From: Bacteroidota bacterium
Lineage (GTDB): Bacteria; Bacteroidota; Bacteroidia; Chitinophagales; Chitinophagaceae
DNA: 64,000 nt
Direction: 5' to 3'
Assembly (NCBI GenBank): GCA_018267705.1
Contig: JAFDXX010000004.1
Span: 1-64,000 of the forward strand
Shown: in pieces, positions 1 through 7,610 of the stretch
Position numbering within the stretch: position 1 is the stretch's first letter
Layout: the number at the start of each line of letters is the position of its first letter
Translations under genes and position numbers: made by a program
The notes under the pieces: generated by a model
The model's input: the letters and a program-made list of their open reading frames with translations, nothing else
The model's database searches: none
Told to the model about the DNA's origin: nothing

Positions 1-33
1 AAATATCTATTGATATAAAAACTGCACACAACA

Positions 34-224
34 AACGGTTTGGCGGCAGTCGGGGGGACAGATAACACAACATCAGCTTCACCTATCTATCATCTGTTGT
101 TCGGGCTTGACATTCTTTGCTCGGCATTAGCATTTATCATCAACTTTTATATCTTTGTTCAGCTTCGGTTGTCGGCTGACGTTTTTCAAACGCCCGCCTT
201 CGGCAATACCCAAACCGTTAGCGG
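34..224 (+). repeat. attC-like imperfect palindrome A
   Basis: The right arm (about 195-224) reads CGCCTTCGGCAATACC, then CAAACCGTTAGCGG, nearly identical to the right arm of the element at 2846-2977. The 10-mer AACGGTTTGG at 34-43 is the exact reverse complement of 210-219, so the two ends can pair. The interior shares the GCTTCGGTTG type of motif with the other copies. At about 190 bp it is longer than its relatives, so the left arm is less certain. It ends 57 bp before the helicase start. A 64-codon open frame across it is a by-product of the repeat. Confidence 0.6.
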
Positions 225-281
225 TCACCCATAGACGACACGACACACAAAAAAGAAATCAGCAAAAAATAACATCGGAAA

Positions 282-2834
282 ATGTCGCTTAAAAGAGAAC
301 TGATATACATTGACGAAAAAGACGAAACCGATAGAGTTGAAAAATATTCATATAAAGGTGACAGATGTGTTGTTGTCTTCAAAAACAATAACAAAGAATT
401 TTCTTATAGTAAAAACAGAGCAAGAATTGTAAGGACAGCAGTAAGTGGCGACAAAGCATTTAGCGTATTCAATTACTTAAAAGAAATTGCCGACACAGTT
501 GGACTAAAAACAGAAGAAGGCGACAACATACTATCAAAAAGTTACGATAGCATTTCTGAAATTCTCGAAAACTGTATTCTGGCAAGTTTTTTAAATGGCT
601 CTTTACCTCCAAGCAATAATAATTCTGCAAGTCCTGATTTTTTTCCGTTTGGCTTTAATTTAAGTCAGCAAAATGCGGTTAACACAGCATTTGCTAATAA
701 TTTAAGTGTAATTGAAGGTCCTCCTGGAACAGGCAAAACACAAACCATTCTGAATATTATTGCTAACGCTGTTTTAAATGGACAAAGTGTTGCTGTTGTT
801 TCAAGTAATAATTCTGCCACAAAAAATGTTTATGAAAAACTCGAAAAGAACGGTATTGAATTTATAGCTGCACTACTTGGAAATTCGCAAAACAAAAAAG
901 AATTCATCGGCTCTCAAAAAGAAATTCCCGACTTATCTAAATTCAATTTAACCGATACTCAAAAGGCAGATATAAAAGAAAAATCCGCAACGCTTGTTAA
1001 CCAACTTTCTGAAAACCTTGACAAGAAAAATGAGTTGGCAACATTGAAACTGCAAATTGACAATCTGAAAACAGAATATGAACATTTTAAAGAAACAAAT
1101 AAAAACAAAACAGAAAAAAGTGTAGCATTTAAAAAAAGTATCACAGCCAAAAAATTACTTGAACTATGGATTTCTCTTGAAATACTTGGAGAAAAACGAA
1201 CGAAAATAAACTTTATCAGAAAATTTATTTTTCGACTGAAATACGGAATTAAAGATAAAACATTTTACGCAAATTCACTTGATAAAATGATTTTCATTTG
1301 TCAGTCAAAGTATTATCCAACCAAAATTTATGAGCTTGAAAACAGAATAGAATTTTTAGAACATTCTTTGGAAAACTTTGCATTTGACAACAAAATGAAA
1401 GAATATACGGAAATGTCAATGCAATTGCTCAAAGCAGAATTGTGTAAACGATACAATCAGCAAAAACGAGAACCATATACCATTTCAGAGCTTCGCCAAA
1501 AATCGAACGAATTTATCAAAGATTATCCTGTCATTATGAGTACGACCTATTCATTAAGGCAGAGTTTGTCCGACAAACTTTTCTATGACTATGTAATTAT
1601 TGACGAAGCTTCGCAAGTTGATTTGGCAACGGGTGCACTTGCTTTGTCTTGTGCCAAACGAGCGGTAATTGTTGGCGACATTAAACAATTACCTAATGTA
1701 GTTGACACCGATATGCAAATAAAAACGGATATGGTTTTTAATTCTTATAACCTGAAAAAACCTTACTCCTATTCAAATCACAGTTTGCTGTCTTCTATTT
1801 TGGAATTACTTCCAACTGTTCCAAAAACACTTTTGAAAGAACATTATCGTTGCCACCCAAAAATCATAGAATTTTGCAATAAAAAATTTTACGACAATCA
1901 ACTTATTGTTCATACGGCATATACGGACAAACGCCAACCTCTTGTTGTTTACAAAACATCACAAGGGAACCACGCAAGAGAGCGAATGAACCAACGACAA
2001 ATAGACATTATAAAGCAGGAAATTATACCAAATGAAAAACTTGAAAACGTAGATTTAGGCATTGTTACTCCATATCGCAATCAAACAAACGCATTACAAA
2101 AAACATTTCAAGGAACTTCGATAAAAGCGGACACCGTTGACAAGTTTCAAGGCAGGGAAAATGACGTTATCATACTTTCAACCGTTGACAACGAAATTTC
2201 TGATTTTACAGACAATCCTAATCGCTTAAATGTAGCTGTTTCCAGAGCAGTTAAACAACTAATATTGGTTGTCAATGGAAATGAAAGTGAAAACGACAAC
2301 AACATTTCCGACTTGATAAAGTATATTGAGTACAACAACTTTTCTATTGTTCAAAGTGAGTTAAACTCAATTTTTGATTTGTTGTATAAAGGCTATGAAG
2401 AAGAACGGGCAAAAATCATTAGCAAGTCAGGGAAAGTATCAACCTTTGACAGCGAAAATTTAATGTTTGGGCTAATCAAACAAGTTTTATCAGACGAAAA
2501 ATTTTTGAAATATGACGTTCTTTTACATTTCCCAATCAGACAGCTTCTTAAAGATTTTTCCAAGTTAGACGAACAAGAAACAAAATACGCATCAAATCCA
2601 TTGACACATTTAGACTTTTTGATTTATAACAAACTTGGCAAAACCCCTGTTCTTGGAATAGAAGTTGACGGTTTTGAATTTCATAAACAAGGAACAAAAC
2701 AAGCCGACAGAGATAAAATAAAAGACCAAATTTTGAGCAAATATAATTTCCCTATTTTGCGTTTCAGGACAAATGAAAGCAACGAAAAAGAAAAATTGAC
2801 GAACAAGCTAAATGAATTACAAACAACAAAATGA
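282..2834 (+). CDS. SF1 (UPF1/DNA2-like) helicase with C-terminal nuclease-like domain
   Basis: This 850-residue protein has an SF1B helicase core. Walker A GPPGTGKT is at residues 146-153 and the DEASQ box at 441-445. These are followed by GDIKQLP, EHYRCHP, VTPYRNQ, DKFQGRENDVIILS and LNVAVSRA, so the motor appears intact. The last about 80 residues carry D778, then E794-V-D-G and H801, with RD..KD downstream. That pattern matches the restriction-endonuclease-like fold of the DUF559/DUF2726/Vsr group. Helicase plus nuclease in one chain is common in anti-phage and DNA-processing proteins, but defence is an inference here. The ATG at 282 is the first start and has only a weak purine stretch before it. 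The stop lies 12 bp before palindrome B. GAC is frequent for Asp, unlike the backbone genes. Confidence 0.85.
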   Translation: MSLKRELIYIDEKDETDRVEKYSYKGDRCVVVFKNNNKEFSYSKNRARIVRTAVSGDKAFSVFNYLKEIADTVGLKTEEGDNILSKSYDSISEILENCILASFLNGSLPPSNNNSASPDFFPFGFNLSQQNAVNTAFANNLSVIEGPPGTGKTQTILNIIANAVLNGQSVAVVSSNNSATKNVYEKLEKNGIEFIAALLGNSQNKKEFIGSQKEIPDLSKFNLTDTQKADIKEKSATLVNQLSENLDKKNELATLKLQIDNLKTEYEHFKETNKNKTEKSVAFKKSITAKKLLELWISLEILGEKRTKINFIRKFIFRLKYGIKDKTFYANSLDKMIFICQSKYYPTKIYELENRIEFLEHSLENFAFDNKMKEYTEMSMQLLKAELCKRYNQQKREPYTISELRQKSNEFIKDYPVIMSTTYSLRQSLSDKLFYDYVIIDEASQVDLATGALALSCAKRAVIVGDIKQLPNVVDTDMQIKTDMVFNSYNLKKPYSYSNHSLLSSILELLPTVPKTLLKEHYRCHPKIIEFCNKKFYDNQLIVHTAYTDKRQPLVVYKTSQGNHARERMNQRQIDIIKQEIIPNEKLENVDLGIVTPYRNQTNALQKTFQGTSIKADTVDKFQGRENDVIILSTVDNEISDFTDNPNRLNVAVSRAVKQLILVVNGNESENDNNISDLIKYIEYNNFSIVQSELNSIFDLLYKGYEEERAKIISKSGKVSTFDSENLMFGLIKQVLSDEKFLKYDVLLHFPIRQLLKDFSKLDEQETKYASNPLTHLDFLIYNKLGKTPVLGIEVDGFEFHKQGTKQADRDKIKDQILSKYNFPILRFRTNESNEKEKLTNKLNELQTTK

Positions 2835-2845
2835 ATTTGGGCGAA

Positions 2846-2977
2846 CCGCTAACAAGGTATTGCCAAAAGCGGGGCTGAACGGCTTCGATTGGACATTTGT
2901 GCAAGGTTCAAATTTTGTTCTTCGATTGAACTTTAGTGCTAACCCCCCGCCTTCGGCAATACCCGAACCGTTAGCGG
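2846..2977 (+). repeat. attC-like imperfect palindrome B (best-preserved copy)
   Basis: The element starts CCGCTAAC (2846-2853) and ends GTTAGCGG (2970-2977), a perfect 8-bp terminal inverted repeat. Inside this, GGTATTGCC (2856-2864) pairs with GGCAATACC near 2955-2963. The two arms are offset by a base or two, as in the unequal spacers of integron attC sites. The interior holds two direct copies of CTTCGATTG (2883-2891 and 2920-2928). It begins 12 bp after the helicase stop and ends 60 bp before the next start, as a cassette recombination site would. A 73-codon frame over it is not a gene. Confidence 0.75.
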
Positions 2978-3037
2978 CAATTTTTGGCGACACTACTAAC
3001 CCGAACATTTCTGCAAGAAACAAACGACAATAACAAA

Positions 3038-4060
3038 ATGAAGAACCTAATTTCAATAGCACTTATCCTTTCTTTCACTTCTACGTTTGGACAAAAGCCA
3101 TTTCGTGAAATAATTGAAACAGACAGTAGTAAAATTGAAATAATACGAAATTCAGTTTACAGAGTTTATGAGGAAACATTTAAAAAAAACGATTCGGTTT
3201 GGTATAGTGTTTCTTATATTGACGACACAACAAAATTAAATACGGAAGGTTGGAAGCTTAAAAGTGGACAACATTTAGGAACTTGGAAAGAATACAACAG
3301 AAAAGGAGATTTGCTTTACACTTGGAATCACGATAAGCATACTTGTGTTGTCAACCCCAAACTGTATCCGTATCATCAGACCTTGGAGAAAATAAAATCC
3401 ATTGCAGACAGTTTGATTATCTCTGCTTATGGAAAAGAGTTTATGGATAAACATATCGTTTTTGAATTTAACTGCAACGCATACAACAAACACAAAATCA
3501 AAATCGGTAAAGATTCATTGTGGACAGAAGATTATTTAGGTTCTTGGACAGAGCCAATGAAATCAAAACCTAACTCATTTCTTCTTCGCTATGAGGTAAG
3601 GCTAAATCCGACAGACAAAGATTTTATTGAGTTGGGTGTTTGCCTTGACGACAAAGGAAATTATGTAGCAAGTAGCGATGACACTTGGAATAATTATGGC
3701 TTTGAATTTGTAAAACCAGAAAACAAAAACTTTATATTGGATAAAGCCAAAGCAATAGAAATTGCAAAGCAAAACGGATTGGTTTTGACAGACTCAAGTA
3801 AAATTGACGAGTTTCTTTTTTGGGAGAGCTTCAAAAAGCAACAGTATTACAACGGACAGTTTAGATACTACATTACAGATTTTATTGGACAAGAAACTTA
3901 TCAAGTAAGTAAAGAACGGCAAGGTGTAAAGTACAAGTATATGGTTTACATTTTCAATCCTTGGACAGGAGAATTTGTAGAAAAGAAAAAGATGAAATCA
4001 ATTAGAGAGTGGGAAAATGGACACGGATTATCAACAGGACTGCGGCCAGACAATGAGTAA
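3038..4060 (+). CDS. Secreted protein of unknown function with a MORN-like segment
   Basis: The frame is open from 2984, but the ATG at 3038 gives a clean signal peptide (MKNLISIALILSFTSTFGQ), so I start there (340 residues). A segment near residue 75-95 (GWKLKSGQHLGTWKEYNRKG) resembles the MORN/YwqK-type repeats of Bacteroidota secreted proteins. The rest is rich in aromatic and charged residues with beta-strand character, and I recognise no catalytic motif. It is probably periplasmic or surface-exposed. It lies alone between palindrome B and a second arm that starts 5 bp after its stop, so it looks like a single-gene cassette. Function unknown. Confidence 0.7.
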   Translation: MKNLISIALILSFTSTFGQKPFREIIETDSSKIEIIRNSVYRVYEETFKKNDSVWYSVSYIDDTTKLNTEGWKLKSGQHLGTWKEYNRKGDLLYTWNHDKHTCVVNPKLYPYHQTLEKIKSIADSLIISAYGKEFMDKHIVFEFNCNAYNKHKIKIGKDSLWTEDYLGSWTEPMKSKPNSFLLRYEVRLNPTDKDFIELGVCLDDKGNYVASSDDTWNNYGFEFVKPENKNFILDKAKAIEIAKQNGLVLTDSSKIDEFLFWESFKKQQYYNGQFRYYITDFIGQETYQVSKERQGVKYKYMVYIFNPWTGEFVEKKKMKSIREWENGHGLSTGLRPDNE

Positions 4061-4065
4061 AACTG

Positions 4066-4260
4066 CCGCTAACAAGGGCTTCCGCTAAACAGGGTCTATT
4101 TCAGCCGTGGAAACCACCCTTGCAAAAGTTTTTGCAAGGGTGGTTTGTGTTTTTATCCGGGTTTACTGCATATTGACAGTTTTGGGCTTCCCAACAACAT
4201 AACCGCAAAGCGGGGCAGAAGCACCATCCATGGGTGTGCATTCTTCCTCTTCTCAGTCCT
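4066..4260 (+). repeat. Solitary or remodelled attC-like arm followed by GC-richer intergenic DNA
   Basis: CCGCTAACAAGG at 4066-4077 is the same left end as in palindrome B and begins 5 bp after the stop of the preceding gene. No matching GTTAGCGG right end follows. The sequence instead runs into CCGCTAAAC, a strong hairpin (4111-4146) and a short direct repeat (GGGCTTCC near 4076 and again near 4184). It is best read as a degraded or rearranged copy of the element. Nothing coding is visible here. Confidence 0.45.
4111..4146. terminator. Perfect 17-bp hairpin with 2-nt loop
   Basis: AAACCACCCTTGCAAAA (4111-4127) and its exact reverse complement (4130-4146) are separated by GT. The stem is flanked by A/T at its base, so it could terminate transcription from either side. 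It sits between the secreted protein and the first arsR promoter. It could also be part of the mobile element family; termination is the simplest reading. Confidence 0.6.
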
Positions 4261-4273
4261 GTTCAAAAAAAAA

Positions 4274-4320
4274 TTTGCGTAACCGAAACGTTACACATAT
4301 ATTTGTAACCGAACAGTTAC
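4274..4320 (+). promoter_or_regulatory. Bacteroidota-type promoter overlapped by two palindromic operators
   Basis: TTTG (4274-4277), 20 nt, then TATATTTG (4298-4305) is a full match to the Bacteroidota -33/-7 promoter. Two related palindromes flank and overlap it: GTAACCGAAACGTTAC (4279-4294) and GTAACCGAACAGTTAC (4305-4320), spaced 26 bp start to start. One lies between the boxes and the other covers the transcription start. This suggests that the ArsR protein encoded 16 bp downstream represses its own operon. The promoter at 6732-6778 has the same geometry. Confidence 0.8.
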
Positions 4321-4335
4321 ATAAATGAAAAATAA

Positions 4336-4683
4336 ATGAGACGAGACGTATTTCAAGCCATAGCAGACCCGACAAGACGTGAAATTATCAATCTTCTTGC
4401 TGTACAATCTATGAATCTGAATGCAGTAGCAGAAAACTTTTCAATCAGCCGGCCGGCAATTTCTAAGCACATAAAAATTTTGTCAGAGTGTGGACTCGTT
4501 ATCATCAAGACAGAGGGCAGAGAACGCTATTGCGAAGCCAAATTGGAATCCCTTGCCAGCGTTTCAGAATGGGCAGACCAATACAGACGCTTTTGGACTA
4601 ACAAATTAGATGCACTTGAATTGCATTTGAATAAAAACAGCAAAAAAAATACAACTAAAAAGAAATCAAATGATGAAAAATAA
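4336..4683 (+). CDS. ArsR/SmtB-family transcriptional regulator (copy 1)
   Basis: This 115-residue winged-helix protein starts [18 protein letters not shown], the classic ArsR N-terminus. A helix-turn-helix follows at about 30-65 (AVAENFSISRPAISKHIKIL), then a wing containing EGRERY. No Cys-X-Cys or other metal-binding cluster is visible, so it is unlikely to be a simple metal sensor. Regulators of this subtype usually sit with SRPBCC genes. It overlaps the next gene by 14 bp. A four-codon mini-frame at 4325 ends on its start codon, but 4336 keeps the conserved N-terminus. The two palindromes upstream are its likely operators. Confidence 0.88.
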   Translation: MRRDVFQAIADPTRREIINLLAVQSMNLNAVAENFSISRPAISKHIKILSECGLVIIKTEGRERYCEAKLESLASVSEWADQYRRFWTNKLDALELHLNKNSKKNTTKKKSNDEK

Positions 4684-5548
4684 TTCCGTTGTCTTAGAAA
4701 GACTATTTGATAGGTCAGTTAAGCGGGTTTGGAAAGCGCTGACAGACAGAGACGAAATGAGGAACTGGTATTTTGACCTGAAAGAATTTAAACCAGAGGT
4801 GGGCTTTCAATTTCAATTCACAGCAGAAAATGAAAAGGGTAATGCCTACTTACACTTCTGCGAAATCACAGAGGTTGTTCCGTATAAAAAACTTTCTTAC
4901 AGTTGGAGGTATGACGGATATTCCGGTGTTTCATTTGTTACTTTTGAACTGTTTGAGCAAGGAAACAAAACCCTGTTAAGGGTGACCCATACCGGAATGG
5001 AAAGTTTCCCTCGTGATAATACTGACTTTGCTATTCATAATTTTGAAAATGGCTGGAATCAAATCCTCAGCCATTCGCTGAAAACCTATTTAGACAAAGA
5101 CAACTTTCAATACGAAATAGCTGTAAACGCTTCACCTGACAAAGTTTTCACAAGTATTACCCGGGAGATTCCACTTTGGTGGACAGAAATGTTTGAAGGA
5201 GAATCCGGAAAAACGGATGACGTGTTTACTGTTCGCTTTGGACCTGCAGTTTTTAAAACGATGCGAATGGAAGAGATAGTTCCGGGCGAAAAAATTGTTT
5301 GGTTTGTAACTGATACCTTGATGGATATTCCTGAGATAAAAAATAAAAGAGAGTGGCTTCATACAAGAATTGTCTGGCTACTAAAATCAGAAGAGGCAAA
5401 TACGAGGATACAAGTAACACATTTTGGGCTAAATCCTGCCATTGAATGTTATGAGGTTTGCGCAACCGGCTGGCGACAATTTTGCAGCAGCCTGAAATCA
5501 CATTTAGAAAAAGGAAAGGGAATGCCATTTAAAATAAACCAACCATAA
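4670..5548 (+). CDS. Tandem SRPBCC (AHSA1-like) protein
   Basis: The 292-residue protein carries two START/SRPBCC-type domains, roughly residues 5-145 and 150-285. Each opens with the typical signature in which a basic residue is followed by VW.ALTD..E...W (first) or K.VFTSIT.....WW (second). Such domains form a hydrophobic ligand pocket. The ligand is unknown. Starts at 4670 and 4673 are both possible (ATGATG), and both overlap the regulator gene, so the two are probably translationally coupled. The stop is 14 bp before palindrome C. The paralogous module at 6796-7607 encodes only a single domain. Confidence 0.82.
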   Translation: MMKNNSVVLERLFDRSVKRVWKALTDRDEMRNWYFDLKEFKPEVGFQFQFTAENEKGNAYLHFCEITEVVPYKKLSYSWRYDGYSGVSFVTFELFEQGNKTLLRVTHTGMESFPRDNTDFAIHNFENGWNQILSHSLKTYLDKDNFQYEIAVNASPDKVFTSITREIPLWWTEMFEGESGKTDDVFTVRFGPAVFKTMRMEEIVPGEKIVWFVTDTLMDIPEIKNKREWLHTRIVWLLKSEEANTRIQVTHFGLNPAIECYEVCATGWRQFCSSLKSHLEKGKGMPFKINQP

Positions 5549-5562
5549 GCAATAGCGATGAA

Positions 5563-5705
5563 AAGCGAACCAGGGTATTGGCAAAACCAGAGACAGAACA
5601 GCTTCAAATGAAAATTTTGTGTAAGGTTTGGTATTCGTGCTTCAGTTGAACTTTAATGTTCAAGACTCCGGCTTCGGAAATACCCAAACTATTGGTAGCT
5701 CGCTT
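5563..5705 (+). repeat. attC-like imperfect palindrome C (degenerate)
   Basis: The ends pair as AAGCGA (from 5563) with TCGCTT (to 5705). Inner GGGTATT near 5573 pairs with AATACCC near 5679. The interior matches palindrome B closely, with GAACAGCTTCAAATG, ATTTTGTGTAAGGTT and TTCAGTTGAACTTTA in the same order. It starts 14 bp after the SRPBCC stop and ends 42 bp before the flavin reductase start. The terminal GTTAGC core is mutated (GGTAGC), so if it is a recombination site it may be inactive. Confidence 0.6.
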
Positions 5706-5747
5706 ATAAATTCGGTTAATGACTAAAGACTGAAATATAGTAACGCA

Positions 5748-6275
5748 ATGAAAAAGATATTTGTAATAAACGGAAGTGCAAGCAAAAATTCGTCAAACGA
5801 AAAACTAATTGAAAACATTGAACAGCTGACAAAAGATTGGTTTAGCCTGACAGTCTTTAATAGCTTAAAAGAACTTCCCCATTTTGACCCGGAACTATCA
5901 ATTACCGACACACCGAAAAAGGTTTTAGAATTTAGACGAAGCATAGAGACAGCAGATGGGGTATTAATTTGTACACCCGAATATGTTTTTAGCATTCCCA
6001 GCGGACTTAAAAATGCAATTGAATGGTGTATTGCAACGACAGTATTCTCAGACAAACCAACAGGAATGATTACCGCTTCAGCAAGCGGGGAAAAGGGACA
6101 CGCAGAATTGCAATTAATTATGAAAACTGTTTTTGCAAAATATACACAAGAAACGACACTATTAATCCAGGGCATTAAAGGGAAGATAAATGAAGGTGGA
6201 ATAATAACGGATAGACAAATGGAAAACGACCTGGCAAAATTTATTAGCGAATTCAGAACTTTGATTGAACAATAG
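5748..6275 (+). CDS. NAD(P)H-dependent FMN reductase
   Basis: This 175-residue protein has a flavodoxin-like fold. The phosphate loop NGSASKNSSN is at residues 8-17. The family hallmark TPEY.FSIPSGLKNAIEW lies around residues 76-92. It resembles the SsuE/ArsH/YieF group of small flavin or quinone reductases, which use NADPH to reduce FMN, quinones or similar substrates. The exact substrate cannot be read from sequence. Length is typical. It lies alone between palindrome C and an arm-like TAACTAACACAGGC at about 6283, so it looks like a one-gene cassette. Confidence 0.88.
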   Translation: MKKIFVINGSASKNSSNEKLIENIEQLTKDWFSLTVFNSLKELPHFDPELSITDTPKKVLEFRRSIETADGVLICTPEYVFSIPSGLKNAIEWCIATTVFSDKPTGMITASASGEKGHAELQLIMKTVFAKYTQETTLLIQGIKGKINEGGIITDRQMENDLAKFISEFRTLIEQ

Positions 6276-6731
6276 GGCAGTAACTAACACAGGCAACCAC
6301 TTCGCAAGAACCCTTCCCCAAAAAAGTGTAGCTGTCAAATCCGTTTCAGCTGCGATTGCTGTTCAATATCGGCAAGCAATTTTCCGGTCCATAAAATTGG
6401 AACAGGTCAACAGCCACACCCATTTTTAAGAGGAATAGTTTTGCAAAAAGGGATATAAAACAAGCCGGGTTTAATTCCTTCGGTTATTCAAGTGTCCTTG
6501 ATTGGATGGGTATTCTTCGGTAGGTAAATTTCAGTTTTTTTGGGACAGCTACTTCCTACTTACACGAGGGGTATAGGCATCTGCTATGCAGGTGTATTTA
6601 GCCCAGCTAAAATCAAGAGAATGGTTGCCATCCTCCTCTGCCCATCGTCATACTGAGCGGCAGCCGTCGCGATAATCCTGCACCCGCCCATTCCAGAGGA
6701 TTGTTCAATTATTTAAAAAAATAAAAAAAAA
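6276..6731. other. Long intergenic region with eroded element-like sequence
   Basis: More than 450 bp separate the flavin reductase from the second arsR promoter. TAACTAACACAGGC near 6283 resembles the left end of the palindrome family, 8 bp after the stop. No convincing right arm is present. The segment CCGGGTTTA near 6464 also occurs upstream of the first arsR. The DNA is more GC-rich than the backbone, and stops break all frames. I see no gene, RNA or complete repeat here. It is probably decayed cassette or insertion DNA. Confidence 0.4.
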
Positions 6732-6778
6732 TTTGCGAAACCAAAAAGTTGCACATATATTTGCAACCGATTAGTTGC
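6732..6778 (+). promoter_or_regulatory. Second tandem-operator promoter
   Basis: TTTG (6732-6735), 20 nt, then TATATTTG (6756-6763) gives the same promoter as at 4274-4305. The palindrome-like operators are GAAACCAAAAAGTTGC (6737-6752) and GCAACCGATTAGTTGC (6763-6778), again 26 bp apart. Where the first promoter has GTAAC/GTTAC ends, these have GCAAC/GTTGC. The spacing is conserved and the half-sites have changed, which suggests the two regulators have diverged in recognition. Confidence 0.78.
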
Positions 6779-6795
6779 TTAAAATAAATTAACAA

Positions 6796-7116
6796 ATGCG
6801 TAGAGATATTTTTCAGGCAATTGCAGACCCGACAAGACGTGCAATTATTGCTTTAATAGCATTGCATGCAATGACACCCAATGCCATTGCAGAAAACTTC
6901 CACACAACAAGACAAGCAGTGTCTAAACACTTGCGTATTCTGACAGAGTGTGAACTTGTGAAACAAGAATACCAAGGCCGGGAAATTTATTACTCGCTTG
7001 AAATTGAAAAAATGAAAGAAATAGACAAATGGTTAGAGCAATACCGAAAAATTTGGGAAACTAAATTTAACCAATTAGATAATTTATTATCAACAATTAA
7101 AAAAAATAAAAAATGA
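6796..7116 (+). CDS. ArsR/SmtB-family transcriptional regulator (copy 2)
   Basis: This 106-residue paralogue of the regulator at 4336 shares [16 protein letters not shown] and the overall winged-helix layout. The recognition region differs: [14 protein letters not shown] here against SISRPAISKHIKIL in copy 1. That fits the altered operator half-sites upstream. No metal-binding cysteines are visible. Its last codons overlap the next gene by 4 bp (ATGA), so coupling is likely. It heads a three-gene unit with an SRPBCC protein and a secreted hydrolase. Confidence 0.88.
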   Translation: MRRDIFQAIADPTRRAIIALIALHAMTPNAIAENFHTTRQAVSKHLRILTECELVKQEYQGREIYYSLEIEKMKEIDKWLEQYRKIWETKFNQLDNLLSTIKKNKK

Positions 7117-7607
7117 AAAATTTACAATTTGATTTTACAGTTGACAAAGCAACAAAAACGGTATTCATAACAAGAGAATTTGCTGCCAACCAATCATTAG
7201 TATGGGATGCTTTTACTAAACAAGAACTACTTGACCAATGGTGGGCACCAAAACCTTTTGCATCAAAAACAAAAGCGATGGACTTTAAAGTGGGCGGAAG
7301 AAGATTTTATGCTATGATAAGTCCCGAAGGAAATGAGATTTGGGCAATGCATCAATATACTTCCATTACTCCCAAGACCAATTTAAAGTATTTGAATGCT
7401 TTTGCAGACAAAGACGAAAATCCTCAACTACCAGGTTCTGATTGGGATTTAACTTTTACAGAGAAAAATGGAATTACAACAGTGAGTATTACTATTTATA
7501 ACGATTCACTTGAACGCATGGAAAAAATGATTGAAATGGGATTCAAAGAAGGCTTCACCATGACACTAAATGAACTGGATAATTTATTACCACATTTTAA
7601 AAATTGA
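7113..7607 (+). CDS. SRPBCC (AHSA1-like) domain protein
   Basis: This single START/SRPBCC domain protein has 164 residues. The family features are the opening [24 protein letters not shown] (about 23-46), the central strand region around [16 protein letters not shown], and the C-terminal helix with [17 protein letters not shown]. It probably binds a small hydrophobic ligand. It overlaps arsR copy 2 by 4 bp and is followed 3 bp later by the hydrolase, so the three are almost certainly one operon. The ligand is unknown. Confidence 0.85.
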   Translation: MKNLQFDFTVDKATKTVFITREFAANQSLVWDAFTKQELLDQWWAPKPFASKTKAMDFKVGGRRFYAMISPEGNEIWAMHQYTSITPKTNLKYLNAFADKDENPQLPGSDWDLTFTEKNGITTVSITIYNDSLERMEKMIEMGFKEGFTMTLNELDNLLPHFKN

Positions 7608-7610
7608 AAA

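Noticed and set aside
40..234. 64-codon open frame at the left edge
   Set aside because: It lies over palindrome A and has no start context; the frame follows the repeat, not a protein.
2812..3062. Open frames on both strands over palindrome B
   Set aside because: Both are set by the palindrome and overlap the helicase end and the signal peptide of the next gene.
4217..4240. Palindrome-like GCACCATCCATGGGTGTGC
   Set aside because: Only partly symmetrical and with no link to a gene start; likely chance.
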